A DNA stretch of 5,630 nt from Selenomonadales bacterium (GCA_003150515.1 QALW01000042.1:1-5630); one strand, 5' to 3'; numbered from the stretch's first letter, positions 1 through 5,603 are shown. The notes: generated by a model not told the origin, from the letters alone. Numbers and translations: made by a program.

Positions 1-125
1 GTCCACGTCGTCGTCCCAGGGGATAAAGCCCTTATTGCGCAGCGCGCCTATGCAGCATCCTCCGCAGAAATAGAATAACAGGCCGTTTTTATCGCAGATT
101 TCCTTAAAATACAGCAGCATTTCCA
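1..125. repeat. Direct repeat, copy 1 (within second licD gene)
   Basis: Positions 1-125 match 890-1014 at 120 of 125 bases. The five differences (58, 78, 103, 112, 117) are all synonymous in both licD frames, including two TTR/CTR leucine exchanges. Similarity drops sharply after 125, and the repeat may continue past the left window edge. It reflects tandem gene duplication or gene conversion rather than a mobile element. Confidence 0.93.
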
Positions 126-192
126 GGGATTTTAACTGTATTTTGCGCAAATCCTCCGGCTTGATTTGCATATGGGGTATTTCAGTCTGCAT
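1..192 (-). CDS. LicD family phosphotransferase, second tandem copy (partial, runs off left edge)
   Basis: Only the first 64 codons are in the window; the reading frame is open to position 1. From residue 23 the protein carries the LicD nucleotidyltransferase-fold core: a YFCGG segment, GALRNKGFIPW, and the acidic DDDVD metal-binding cluster at the window edge. LicD proteins transfer phosphocholine or similar phospho-substituents to teichoic acid, capsule or other surface glycans; the substrate here cannot be told. The ATG at 190-192 is supported by an AAGGAG ribosome binding site at 200-205, seven bases upstream and inside the preceding licD gene. The gene overlaps that gene's 3' end by 11 bp, so translational coupling is likely. 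Residues from LEMLLYF to DDDVD (42 in a row) are identical to the upstream copy, whereas the first 22 residues differ. Family assignment is confident; activity is inferred. Confidence 0.88.
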   Translation of the reverse strand, partial: MQTEIPHMQIKPEDLRKIQLKSLEMLLYFKEICDKNGLLFYFCGGCCIGALRNKGFIPWDDDVD

Positions 193-1072
193 TTTTGCTC
201 TCCTTCGTGCAATAATACTTGCCCTTATATATTTTATAGCAGTTATCCATATCGATTATTTCAAATTCATGATGGCAGATTTGCTGCTCCTTGGGCGGCG
301 GAGTCATATAATCTCCGAAGGCCATATTTAAATATTGCTCGCATCCGATGGGCAGAGGCAGCATATAGCCCTCAAACTGCTCGTAAAGCGCGCTTGCAAA
401 CCATTGAGCGGGATATCTCAGCTTCATATAACGGGGGCCGGAGCATAATTCGGTTACATAGCGGCATTCGCTTATAGGATATTTGCTCATTTTACTCTGG
501 GCCAGCTTCCAGAGCCTGTATCTCATATTCTTAAAGGGAACCAGGCATAAAAGCAGGCGCCCGGCCGCCTTTACCAGCCCGCCGTGATTTTCAGGGGGCT
601 TGCCTATAATATAGAGGGAATAGACCAGCGCCCAAAAGAGCTGCGCCCGGCGCTGCCGGGGCTTATCGGGGCAGCCGTCCAATGGGAGTATATCCAGCAT
701 CAGTCCGTGATTGATATCCAAATCAGCCTGATAGCTTTTTATAAAGGCGGTATTGTTGTCGCATATGGTTGCGAACATATTTTTAGTGAGCTTGTCCCGC
801 GTAGTTATTTGCAGGCTGTAACGGGAGGTGTCCGCCTGGCTGTCCCAGATTTGAATCAGTTTTTCATAGTCGGGTCGGGGCATAAATACGTCCACGTCGT
901 CGTCCCAGGGGATAAAGCCCTTATTGCGCAGCGCGCCTATGCAGCAGCCTCCGCAGAAATAGAATAGCAGGCCGTTTTTATCGCAGATTTCTTTAAAATA
1001 TAGCAACATTTCCAAGCCTCTGCGCTGCATTTTTTTCAGCTGCTCAGGCTGTATAACGGTATTTTTAAGCAT
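182..1072 (-). CDS. LicD family phosphotransferase, first tandem copy
   Basis: This 296-residue protein fits the LicD family in length and motif order. It has a YFCGG segment (about 38-42), GALRNKGFIPW (46-56), the acidic metal-binding cluster DDDVD (57-61), HGLMLDILPLDG (122-133) and a C-terminal FGDYMTPPP block (252-260) like the YGDYMxLPP block of the family. LicD enzymes attach phosphocholine or related phospho-groups to teichoic acids, lipooligosaccharide or capsule on the cytoplasmic side. No signal peptide is seen; a hydrophobic stretch near 142-156 may be membrane-associated or buried. The ATG at 1072 is preceded only by a weak purine run (AGAGAG at 1084-1089, 11 bases away), so initiation may be inefficient or start elsewhere. 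Its 3' end overlaps a second licD copy by 11 bp. It is the first gene after the large palindrome at 1156-1308. The true substrate is unknown. Confidence 0.9.
   Translation of the reverse strand: MLKNTVIQPEQLKKMQRRGLEMLLYFKEICDKNGLLFYFCGGCCIGALRNKGFIPWDDDVDVFMPRPDYEKLIQIWDSQADTSRYSLQITTRDKLTKNMFATICDNNTAFIKSYQADLDINHGLMLDILPLDGCPDKPRQRRAQLFWALVYSLYIIGKPPENHGGLVKAAGRLLLCLVPFKNMRYRLWKLAQSKMSKYPISECRYVTELCSGPRYMKLRYPAQWFASALYEQFEGYMLPLPIGCEQYLNMAFGDYMTPPPKEQQICHHEFEIIDMDNCYKIYKGKYYCTKESKNAD
200..205 (-). promoter_or_regulatory. Ribosome binding site of second licD copy
   Basis: AAGGAG (minus strand) lies seven bases before the ATG at 192 and within the last codons of the upstream licD gene. It fixes the start of the downstream copy and argues that the two genes are translated from one mRNA. 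Confidence 0.7.
890..1014. repeat. Direct repeat, copy 2 (within first licD gene)
   Basis: Partner of the repeat at 1-125, offset 889 bp. It covers the conserved 5' catalytic core of the first licD copy. The DNA on the 3' codon side in this copy (below 890) can only be compared with sequence outside the window. Confidence 0.93.
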
Positions 1073-1115
1073 TTTTATAAATTCTCTCTTTTCCGGCTGA
1101 TAATCAATAAAAAAT

Positions 1116-1150
1116 ATTTTATCATATTATTGAGAAAAAAGCTACATAAA
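1116..1150 (-). promoter_or_regulatory. Possible promoter for the licD pair
   Basis: The 80 bases before the first licD gene are strikingly AT-rich between two GC-rich blocks. TATGAT (1121-1126, minus strand) is a 5/6 match to a -10 box, with a poor -35 candidate TTTATG at 1145-1150 and an 18-base spacer; an overlapping TAAAAT at 1116-1121 is an alternative -10. A promoter is expected here because a terminator and a large palindrome separate licD from fucO, but the exact boxes are uncertain. Confidence 0.3.
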
Positions 1151-1155
1151 ACATA

Positions 1156-1308
1156 TTCCGCGGGGGAGATAAGAGCCCCTTAGGGGGGGCGCGGCGTTTG
1201 CGGCCGCAGGCCGCAGGCCGGGCGGCGAAGCCGCCCGGCCCGGGCAGGCGCGGACGCGCCTGCCAAACGCCGCGCCCCCCCTAAGGGGCTCTTATCTCCC
1301 CCGCGGAA
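1156..1308. repeat. Large palindromic element: 45-bp perfect arms enclosing three hairpins
   Basis: Positions 1156-1200 and 1264-1308 are exact reverse complements over 45 bp, starting TTCCGCGGGGG and ending CCCCCGCGGAA. The 63 bases between them fold into three further perfect hairpins: 1200-1214 (six pairs, GCA loop), 1216-1240 (eleven pairs, GAA loop) and 1244-1263 (eight pairs, GGAC loop). The first and third abut the main arms, so the whole forms a compact four-stem cruciform, as DNA on either strand or as RNA. There is no open reading frame of note and no clear target-site duplication. It sits between the fucO terminator and the licD promoter region. It could be a palindromic intergenic repeat, a non-autonomous mobile element, or a transcription barrier; the sequence does not decide. 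Confidence 0.9.
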
Positions 1309-1322
1309 AAAGGGCGCCCTCT

Positions 1323-1374
1323 TTTAAAGCAGGGGCCCGGTTTATTTAAAAATAAACCGGGCCCCTGCTTTAAA
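1323..1374 (-). terminator. Long hairpin terminator of fucO (possibly bidirectional)
   Basis: Arms 1323-1347 and 1350-1374 are perfect 25-bp reverse complements: a GC core (AGCAGGGGCCCGG) with an AT-rich tip and AT-rich base. It begins about 18 bases after the fucO stop codon. On the minus strand the descending arm ends in CTTTAAAAG, so the T-tract is short for a classic intrinsic terminator. The near-symmetric A/T flanks would allow some action in both directions. Confidence 0.65.
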
Positions 1375-1391
1375 TTAAAATTTATCAGAAA

Positions 1392-2540
1392 TTAAAGCAT
1401 GCTCTCGTACAGCTTCTTAATCTCCTCAACGCTGGTTTCGCGGGGATTGCCGCCCGTGCATACGTCGGCGAAAGCAGATTCAGACAGGAAATCCAAATCT
1501 TCCTTTTTAACGCCTACGTCGCTCAATTTAGCGGGAATGCCTACGTCCTCAGACAGCTTGCGCACGGCCTGAACCGCGGCCTCGCGGTATTCATCCTGGC
1601 TCATGTTTTTAGTGCAGACGCCCATGGCCTCGGCGATATATTTGAACTTGTCCCCAGTGCAGGGAGCGTTATAGGCCATAACGGTGGGCAGAATTATAGC
1701 GTTGGCCACGCCGTGGGGAGTGTCGTAAAAGGCACCCAGAGGATGAGCCATAGAATGAACTATGCCCAGGCCCACGTTGGAGAAGGCCATGCCGGCCAGA
1801 TACTGGCCCAGAGCCATATCCTCGCGCCCCTTGGCTTCGCCCGCAACAGCCGAGCGCAGCGAACGGGAAATAACTTCAATCGCCTTAAGCTCAAACATAT
1901 CGGACATTTCCCAGGCGCCTTTGCAGATATAGCCCTCAATGGCGTGGGTAAGAGCGTCCATGCCGGTCGAAGCGGTCAGCCCCTTGGGCATGGAGGACAT
2001 CATCTCCAAATCGATAATAGCTACTACGGGGATATCGTGGGGGTCAACGCAGACGAATTTGCGCTTCTTCTCCACGTCGGTTATAACGTAATTGATGGTA
2101 ACCTCCGCGGCCGTTCCGGCAGTGGTGGGAACAGCAATGGTGGGCACGCATTTGTTCTTGGTCTGTACGGCGCCTTCCAGCGAACGCACGTCGGCATGCT
2201 CGGGGTTATTGATAATAATTCCTACGGCCTTGCCCGTATCCATAGCGCTGCCGCCGCCGATGGAAATAATGAAATCGGCTCCCGCGGCCTTAAAGGCGGC
2301 CACGCCGCTCTGCACGTTTTCAATGGTGGGGTTGGGCTTCACGTCGTCAAATACGGCGTAAGCTATTTTAGCGTCGTCCAGCACCTTCAGCACCTTGGTC
2401 GCAACCTTGAACTGCATAAGGCTTTTATCCGTCACCACAAACGCCTTCTTAAAGCCCCTGGCCGCTACCTCATCGGGAATTACCGAAATAGAACCGGGCC
2501 CAAAATAAGAGGTTTCATTGAGTATAAATCTGTTAGCCAT
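1392..2540 (-). CDS. fucO: Lactaldehyde reductase / L-1,2-propanediol oxidoreductase (iron-dependent group III alcohol dehydrogenase)
   Basis: This cytoplasmic enzyme reduces L-lactaldehyde to L-1,2-propanediol with NADH, the fermentative outlet for L-fucose and L-rhamnose breakdown. At 382 residues it matches the length of E. coli FucO and, from memory of that sequence, aligns almost without gaps. Shared stretches include MANRxILNET at the N-terminus, NNPExADVRSLEG (111-123), TTAGTAAEVTINYVITD (139-155), RKFVCVDPHDIP (160-171) and CTGGNPRE near the end. The N-terminal half is the dinucleotide-binding domain with GGGSxxD (95-101). The C-terminal half carries the iron ligands Asp195, His199, His262 and His276, all present. 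AAGGAG at 2550-2555, nine bases from the ATG, supports the start. It has its own promoter and terminator and no fuc or rha genes beside it here, so it looks monocistronic. A different substrate within the Fe-ADH family is possible but less likely. Confidence 0.93.
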   Translation of the reverse strand: MANRFILNETSYFGPGSISVIPDEVAARGFKKAFVVTDKSLMQFKVATKVLKVLDDAKIAYAVFDDVKPNPTIENVQSGVAAFKAAGADFIISIGGGSAMDTGKAVGIIINNPEHADVRSLEGAVQTKNKCVPTIAVPTTAGTAAEVTINYVITDVEKKRKFVCVDPHDIPVVAIIDLEMMSSMPKGLTASTGMDALTHAIEGYICKGAWEMSDMFELKAIEVISRSLRSAVAGEAKGREDMALGQYLAGMAFSNVGLGIVHSMAHPLGAFYDTPHGVANAIILPTVMAYNAPCTGDKFKYIAEAMGVCTKNMSQDEYREAAVQAVRKLSEDVGIPAKLSDVGVKKEDLDFLSESAFADVCTGGNPRETSVEEIKKLYESML

Positions 2541-2574
2541 AACAACTCACTCCTTCTTTTTTTCTTACGGTTAT

Positions 2575-2603
2575 ATTTTAGTCCCCTTTTAGAAATATGT
2601 CCA
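2575..2603 (-). promoter_or_regulatory. Sigma-70-type promoter of fucO
   Basis: On the minus strand TGGACA (2598-2603, 5/6 match to TTGACA) is followed after exactly 17 bases by TAAAAT (2575-2580, 5/6 match to TATAAT). Transcription would start near 2567, leaving a leader of about 27 bases that contains the AAGGAG site. No clear operator or catabolite-response site was seen beside it. Confidence 0.65.
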
Positions 2604-2678
2604 GCACATTTTGCTGCGGGCGGGCTTAGACAATGCAATCAAAATGCGCGCGCCGCTATCAAAGAGCGTCCTTTGCGC

Positions 2679-2722
2679 AAAAAGGAGCCGTCCTCCCCAA
2701 GAAAAAGGACGGCGCGCTTTTT
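2679..2722 (-). terminator. Hairpin terminator after the Cys-rich membrane protein gene
   Basis: GCCGTCCT (minus strand, 2706-2713) pairs perfectly with AGGACGGC (2687-2694) around an 11-base loop. On the minus strand the stem is followed by TCC and five Ts (2679-2683), and preceded by five As (2718-2722). This is a fair intrinsic terminator for the gene ending at 2754 and could also work on the opposite strand. It isolates the feo region from fucO. Confidence 0.6.
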
Positions 2723-2753
2723 CCAGCTAAGGAGTTAACGGGGCCTGAAGAAA

Positions 2754-2903
2754 TCAGTTTTCTTTGCGCCTGGCGCATTTTTTCCTGCGCCTGCATGCAT
2801 AGCCGCAGCCCGCGCAGCCGCCTCCCCGTATTATATAATAAATTGCGTAGCCAAAGGAAAATATTATAACTCCCAGGCCTGCCGCGGCCGCCAGCCATTT
2901 CAT
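2754..2903 (-). CDS. FeoB-associated Cys-rich membrane protein (small, 49 residues)
   Basis: A 49-residue protein opening MKWLAAAAGLGVIIF. It has one hydrophobic segment (about residues 3-26) and then a short basic tail with Cys30, Cys33, Cys37 and Cys43 (CAGCGYAC, then RRRKKC). This is the architecture of the FeoB-associated Cys-rich membrane protein family (Pfam FeoB_associated), usually encoded next to feoB in Bacillota and thought to help FeoB-mediated ferrous iron transport. A role in holding or passing Fe(II) at the inner face is inference. AGGAG at 2910-2914, six bases before the ATG, is a strong ribosome binding site. It lies 310 bp after feoB, unusually far, across a chain of hairpins, so it may be transcribed separately or at a reduced level. 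Another frame starting five bases later (2898) has no recognisable features and is not preferred. Confidence 0.85.
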   Translation of the reverse strand: MKWLAAAAGLGVIIFSFGYAIYYIIRGGGCAGCGYACRRRKKCARRKEN

Positions 2904-3044
2904 GCTTCTCTCCTCTTTTCTCTTTTTGCTGATTCTGCGCGCCTGAGATTATGCCGGAAGCGCAAAAGTTTTTCTGACGGGCGTTTTTGCGGAGGGAAAG
3001 GCTTTTTTACGCCCCCGGCCGCAGCCGGGGCGGCTCCCGCCCAG

Positions 3045-3092
3045 GCTCCCCGGCCCCGCCCTTTAAATTTTTAAAGGGCGGGTCCGGGGAGC
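3045..3092. repeat. Long inverted repeat / hairpin
   Basis: Positions 3045-3067 pair with 3070-3092 over 23 bp with a single mismatch (C3054 against T3083). GCTCCCCGG and CCCGCCC form the GC core and TTTAAA the tip. The build, a GC arm with an AT tip, is like that of the fucO terminator at 1323-1374. No T-tract follows on either strand, so plain intrinsic termination is not the obvious role. Confidence 0.75.
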
Positions 3093-3118
3093 AAATAGGA
3101 GGCCGGCCTGCGCCGGCC

Positions 3119-3172
3119 GAGAGGGCGGAAGGGATATTTTTGCTTAACCGGACTGTTAAATTCCGCCCTCTC
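3119..3172. repeat. Stem-loop downstream of feoB (possible terminator or mRNA-end structure)
   Basis: GAGAGGGCGGAA (3119-3130) and its exact reverse complement (3161-3172) form a 12-bp stem around a 30-base loop, within which TTAAC/GTTAA gives a smaller inner stem. It starts about 42 bases after the feoB stop codon, where a terminator or RNA-stabilising structure would be expected. The lack of a T-tract leaves its action open. Confidence 0.6.
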
Positions 3173-3213
3173 CTTTATATAGCGCCCACCCGCCCGCCCG
3201 GCCGCGGCTTAAT

Positions 3214-5241
3214 TCAGCCTCCCAGCAGGCGCCCGAATTGATATGCCAGAAAGCTGAATATATAGGCCGTGCCAAGCTGCATAACGGCCGTGCCCAGCGC
3301 CCAGCGCCAGGAATTCATTTCTCTCTTAATGGTCCCGAAGGCGGCTATGCAGGGAACGTATAAAAGGATAAACACCATAAACGCGTATGCCGCCGCAGGC
3401 GTAAAAAGCCCCGCGAGCATATTGCTGAGAGCTTCCGGGCCGGAAACGCCGTAAAGCACGGTCATGGAAGAAATAACCGCTTCTTTGGCCACCAGCCCCG
3501 AAAGCAGGGAAACGGCCGCCTGCCAGGAGCCGAAGCCCAGCGGGGCAAGCGCCGGCGCAACGGCCGCCCCCAGCCTGCCCAATATGCTTTCCCCTCCGCT
3601 TGAAGCGGCGTGAAAGGTAAAATCGAAATTGCGCAGCACCCAAATTATTACGCTCATGGAGAATATAAGCGTGCCCGCCCTGGTTAAAAAATCCTTGCAT
3701 TTATCCCATAAATGCATTATAAGCGTGTTCAATCCGGGCAGGCGGTATTCAGGCAATTCCAGCACAAACGGCGGCTCCTCCCCCTTAAAAAGGAATTTTT
3801 TTAGCACGCGGCCGGCCAGGAGCGCGATTGCTATTCCCAAGATATATATGCTGAATACCGCCAGGCCCTGATGCTCGTTAAAAAAGACGCCGGCAAACAT
3901 TGCGTAAACGGGCATGCGGGCCGCGCAGGACATAAAGGGCACCAGCATAATGGTGAGCCGGCGCTCCTTTTCGTTTTCCATGGTTCTCGCCGCCATAACC
4001 GCGGGCACCGTGCAGCCAAAGCCCATAAGCATGGGAATAAAGGCCTTGCCGTTTAATCCCGCTTTGCGCAGAAAGCCGTCCATTATAAAGGCGGCTCTGG
4101 ACATATAGCCGCTGTCCTCCAGCAGCAGGAGGAAGAAAAACAGCAGCATTATCTGGGGCAGAAAGGAAATCACGGCGCCCACGCCCGGAATAATCCCTTC
4201 CAGCAGCAGGCTGCGCGTCCATTCGGGCGCGCCTGAACTGGCAAGCAGCCTGCCCGCGGCGGGCGCCGCTATTCCGTCGATAAGATATTGGGCCCCGCCC
4301 TTTAAAAAGTTTCCCGCCTTCCCGAAAGTAACGCCGAAAATGAGCAGCATTATAATCAGAAATATGGGAACGGCTAAAAATTTATTGGTTACGACGGCAT
4401 CCAGGCTGTCTGTTAGGCTCCTGCCCTTTTCAGGCCGGGGCGTGAAATACCCGCTTAAGAGCGTTTCTATATATTCGTATCGGGCGTGAGCGGGCATGGC
4501 CTCTCTGTCGCCGTTCGGGCGGCTGCGCTCATATTCCAGCGCCGCCTCTTCTATTTTTTTAAGAGCTTCGCCTCCTATATTCAGCCTCCTGACTATCTCG
4601 GAATCCCCCTCCAGCAGTTTTAGGGCATAAAAATCAAGGCGGGCCTGCTCAGCGGCCGGCTGGAAAGCAAGCAGCTTTTTTATTTTTTCCGCGCCCCTCC
4701 TGGTATGTATATCATATCCGGGCGGCGCGGCGGCCTTTTTGCTGCGGGCGGCTTTTAAAACTTCTCCCAGCAGAATTTCTATATTCTTTCCCTTTTTAGC
4801 GGATATGGGCACGACGGGCAGGCCCAGCGCGCCTGAAAGCCCTGAAAAATCGCATATGTCCCCGCGGGCCTGCATGCTGTCCGCCATATTCACAGCGATA
4901 ACCATGGGCGCGCCCAGCTCCATTAACTGCATGGAAAGATAGAGATTGCGTTCCAGATTGGTGCCGTCCACGATATTGAGGATTACGTCCGGCTTTTCGT
5001 CCAATATATAGCCGCGGGTTATGATTTCCTCCATGGTATAGGGGGAGAGGGAATATATTCCCGGCAAATCCGCAAGCTCTATTTCGCAGTCCTCTATCTT
5101 AAAGGCGCCCGTCTTTTTTTCCACCGTCACGCCCGGCCAATTGCCCACATATTGGCTGCTGCCCGTAAGCAGATTAAAAAGAGTGGTCTTGCCGCTGTTG
5201 GGATTGCCCGCCAGGGCGACCGTATATTTTTCACTTTTCAT
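3214..5241 (-). CDS. feoB: Ferrous iron transporter FeoB (GTPase-membrane permease)
   Basis: FeoB imports Fe(II) across the cytoplasmic membrane. The 675-residue protein, a usual length for Bacillota, begins with a G domain: G1 GNPNSGKT (12-19), switch NWPGVTVEKKTG (34-45), G3 DLPGIYSLSPY (58-68), G4 NMAD (118-121) and G5 ISAKKG (146-151). A linker/GDI-like helical region follows to about 265, then a polytopic membrane domain with the gate motifs GFGCTVPA (407-414, pore Cys410), PFMSCAARMPVY (435-446), GLVAKE (582-587) and YVPC (628-631). All key residues are present. The start chosen is ATG 5241, with GAGGAG at 5252-5257. A TTG six codons upstream (5259) is in frame but overlaps that ribosome binding site. 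The gene overlaps feoA by 11 bp, implying coupled translation. FeoB has no Cys-rich tail of its own; a separate small protein downstream probably fills that role. Confidence 0.96.
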   Translation of the reverse strand: MKSEKYTVALAGNPNSGKTTLFNLLTGSSQYVGNWPGVTVEKKTGAFKIEDCEIELADLPGIYSLSPYTMEEIITRGYILDEKPDVILNIVDGTNLERNLYLSMQLMELGAPMVIAVNMADSMQARGDICDFSGLSGALGLPVVPISAKKGKNIEILLGEVLKAARSKKAAAPPGYDIHTRRGAEKIKKLLAFQPAAEQARLDFYALKLLEGDSEIVRRLNIGGEALKKIEEAALEYERSRPNGDREAMPAHARYEYIETLLSGYFTPRPEKGRSLTDSLDAVVTNKFLAVPIFLIIMLLIFGVTFGKAGNFLKGGAQYLIDGIAAPAAGRLLASSGAPEWTRSLLLEGIIPGVGAVISFLPQIMLLFFFLLLLEDSGYMSRAAFIMDGFLRKAGLNGKAFIPMLMGFGCTVPAVMAARTMENEKERRLTIMLVPFMSCAARMPVYAMFAGVFFNEHQGLAVFSIYILGIAIALLAGRVLKKFLFKGEEPPFVLELPEYRLPGLNTLIMHLWDKCKDFLTRAGTLIFSMSVIIWVLRNFDFTFHAASSGGESILGRLGAAVAPALAPLGFGSWQAAVSLLSGLVAKEAVISSMTVLYGVSGPEALSNMLAGLFTPAAAYAFMVFILLYVPCIAAFGTIKREMNSWRWALGTAVMQLGTAYIFSFLAYQFGRLLGG

Positions 5242-5479
5242 TTTTTGCCGGCTCCTCAATTTCTATAAGACTCGCCTCTTTTTTGCGCAGAGTCAGGCGG
5301 TAGCCGCGCAGAGTTATTTCCAAAGGGTCTCCCAGGGGCGCGGCGCGGCGGACGGCCACGGACGTTCCGGGAGTTATTCCCATATCTATAAGCCGGCGCT
5401 TAAGCGCTCCCTCTCCCTTTACGCGCAATACCGTCGCGTTACGGCCCGGCTTGAGCTTTTCCAATGTTATTGCCGACAT
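5231..5479 (-). CDS. feoA: Ferrous iron transport protein FeoA (SH3-like cytoplasmic partner of FeoB)
   Basis: FeoA is a small cytoplasmic SH3-like protein that supports FeoB transport, probably by contacting it. With the start at 5479 it has 82 residues, normal for the family, beginning MSAITLEKLKPG like many FeoA proteins. The conserved blocks are RLIDMGITPG (29-38), APLGDPLEI (47-55) and LRGYRLTLR (57-65). GGAGG at 5485-5489, five bases before this ATG, supports it. An in-frame ATG 13 codons upstream (5518) would give 95 residues, but the extra residues resemble nothing in FeoA, and its nearest purine run (AAGGA) is only one base away. That longer start also lies inside an inverted repeat, so use of both starts cannot be excluded. 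It is the first gene of the feoAB operon. Confidence 0.93.
   Translation of the reverse strand: MSAITLEKLKPGRNATVLRVKGEGALKRRLIDMGITPGTSVAVRRAAPLGDPLEITLRGYRLTLRKKEASLIEIEEPAKNEK
5252..5257 (-). promoter_or_regulatory. Ribosome binding site deciding the feoB start
   Basis: GAGGAG on the minus strand, ten bases before ATG 5241 and inside the 3' end of feoA. It favours the ATG over the upstream in-frame TTG at 5259, which would overlap this site. Confidence 0.65.
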
Positions 5480-5484
5480 ATCTG

Positions 5485-5489
5485 CCTCC
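5485..5489 (-). promoter_or_regulatory. Ribosome binding site deciding the feoA start
   Basis: GGAGG on the minus strand, five bases before ATG 5479. It lies seven bases after the inverted repeat at 5496-5559, close enough for the hairpin to affect ribosome access. Confidence 0.6.
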
Positions 5490-5495
5490 AGCGGA

Positions 5496-5559
5496 CATAA
5501 ATTTACAGGCGAAGCCATGTCCTTCTTTATATGTCTACTGGCTTGGCCTGCAATTTATG
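5496..5559. promoter_or_regulatory. Imperfect inverted repeat in the feoA leader
   Basis: Left arm 5496-5517 and right arm 5539-5559 pair over 20 positions (minus-strand RNA, including one G-U), with one bulged base and one C/C mismatch, around a 21-base loop. CATAAATT and AAGCCA are perfectly mirrored. In minus-strand RNA the stem ends six bases before the feoA GGAGG site. As DNA it brackets a possible -10 box. It may be an operator for an iron regulator or a leader hairpin; it does not match a Fur or DtxR box I can recognise. Confidence 0.7.
5526..5553 (-). promoter_or_regulatory. Possible feoAB promoter
   Basis: TATAAA (5526-5531, minus strand) is a 5/6 match to a -10 box. TTGCAG (5548-5553) is a weak -35 with a 16-base spacer. 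Transcription would start near 5519, within the inverted repeat. CATAAA just upstream (near 5554-5559) is another candidate -10. Low confidence as to the exact site. Confidence 0.35.
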
Positions 5560-5603
5560 CGTAAGCAGGCGCGGAAGAGGGGATTTATTTAAGGCGGGGC
5601 GGC

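Larger units (their letters stand above)
2904..3213. other. Non-coding 310-bp gap between feoB and the Cys-rich gene: chain of GC-rich stem-loops
   Basis: No credible gene is seen on either strand. In order on the plus strand the stretch holds stem-loops at 3013-3030 (seven pairs, CGCA loop), 3045-3092 (see separate entry), 3101-3118 (seven pairs, CTGC loop) and 3119-3172 (see separate entry), the last two directly abutting. None has a strong T-tract on the minus strand. The part nearest the small gene (2904-2990) is single-copy DNA with its ribosome binding site and only a weak CATAAT -10 candidate. Confidence 0.7.

Noticed and set aside
584..967. Plus-strand open frame of 127 codons opposite licD
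   Set aside because: It is fully antisense to the conserved LicD coding sequence and has no family features; its duplication at the left edge follows from the licD repeat.
1156..1308. A tRNA or tmRNA-like gene, because of the cloverleaf-like four-stem fold
   Set aside because: The outer stem is 45 bp, and there is no recognisable T-loop or anticodon arrangement and no CCA end. The resemblance is only in the number of stems.
1713..2738. Long plus-strand open frame (341 codons) opposite fucO
   Set aside because: It lies antisense to an unmistakable FucO gene, has low-complexity Gly/His/Arg-rich composition, no ribosome binding site and no recognisable domain. It is a by-product of GC-rich codons on the other strand.
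2659..2898. Minus-strand frame of 79 codons overlapping the Cys-rich membrane protein gene
   Set aside because: It starts five bases after the better-placed ATG at 2903, runs through the terminator hairpin and lacks the membrane-plus-Cys pattern of the preferred frame.
5241..5259. TTG at 5259 as the feoB start
   Set aside because: It overlaps the GAGGAG ribosome binding site and adds residues not expected before the FeoB G domain; ATG 5241 is better placed.
5495..5560. Fur box or DtxR-type operator in the feo leader
   Set aside because: The inverted repeat is real, but neither arm resembles the Fur (GATAATGATWATCATTATC-like) or DtxR/IdeR consensus well enough to name the regulator.
1244..5576. 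The 11-base string GCAGGCGCGGA at 1244-1254 and again at about 5566-5576
   Set aside because: It is short and GC-rich, and its surroundings do not match; chance similarity is the simplest explanation.
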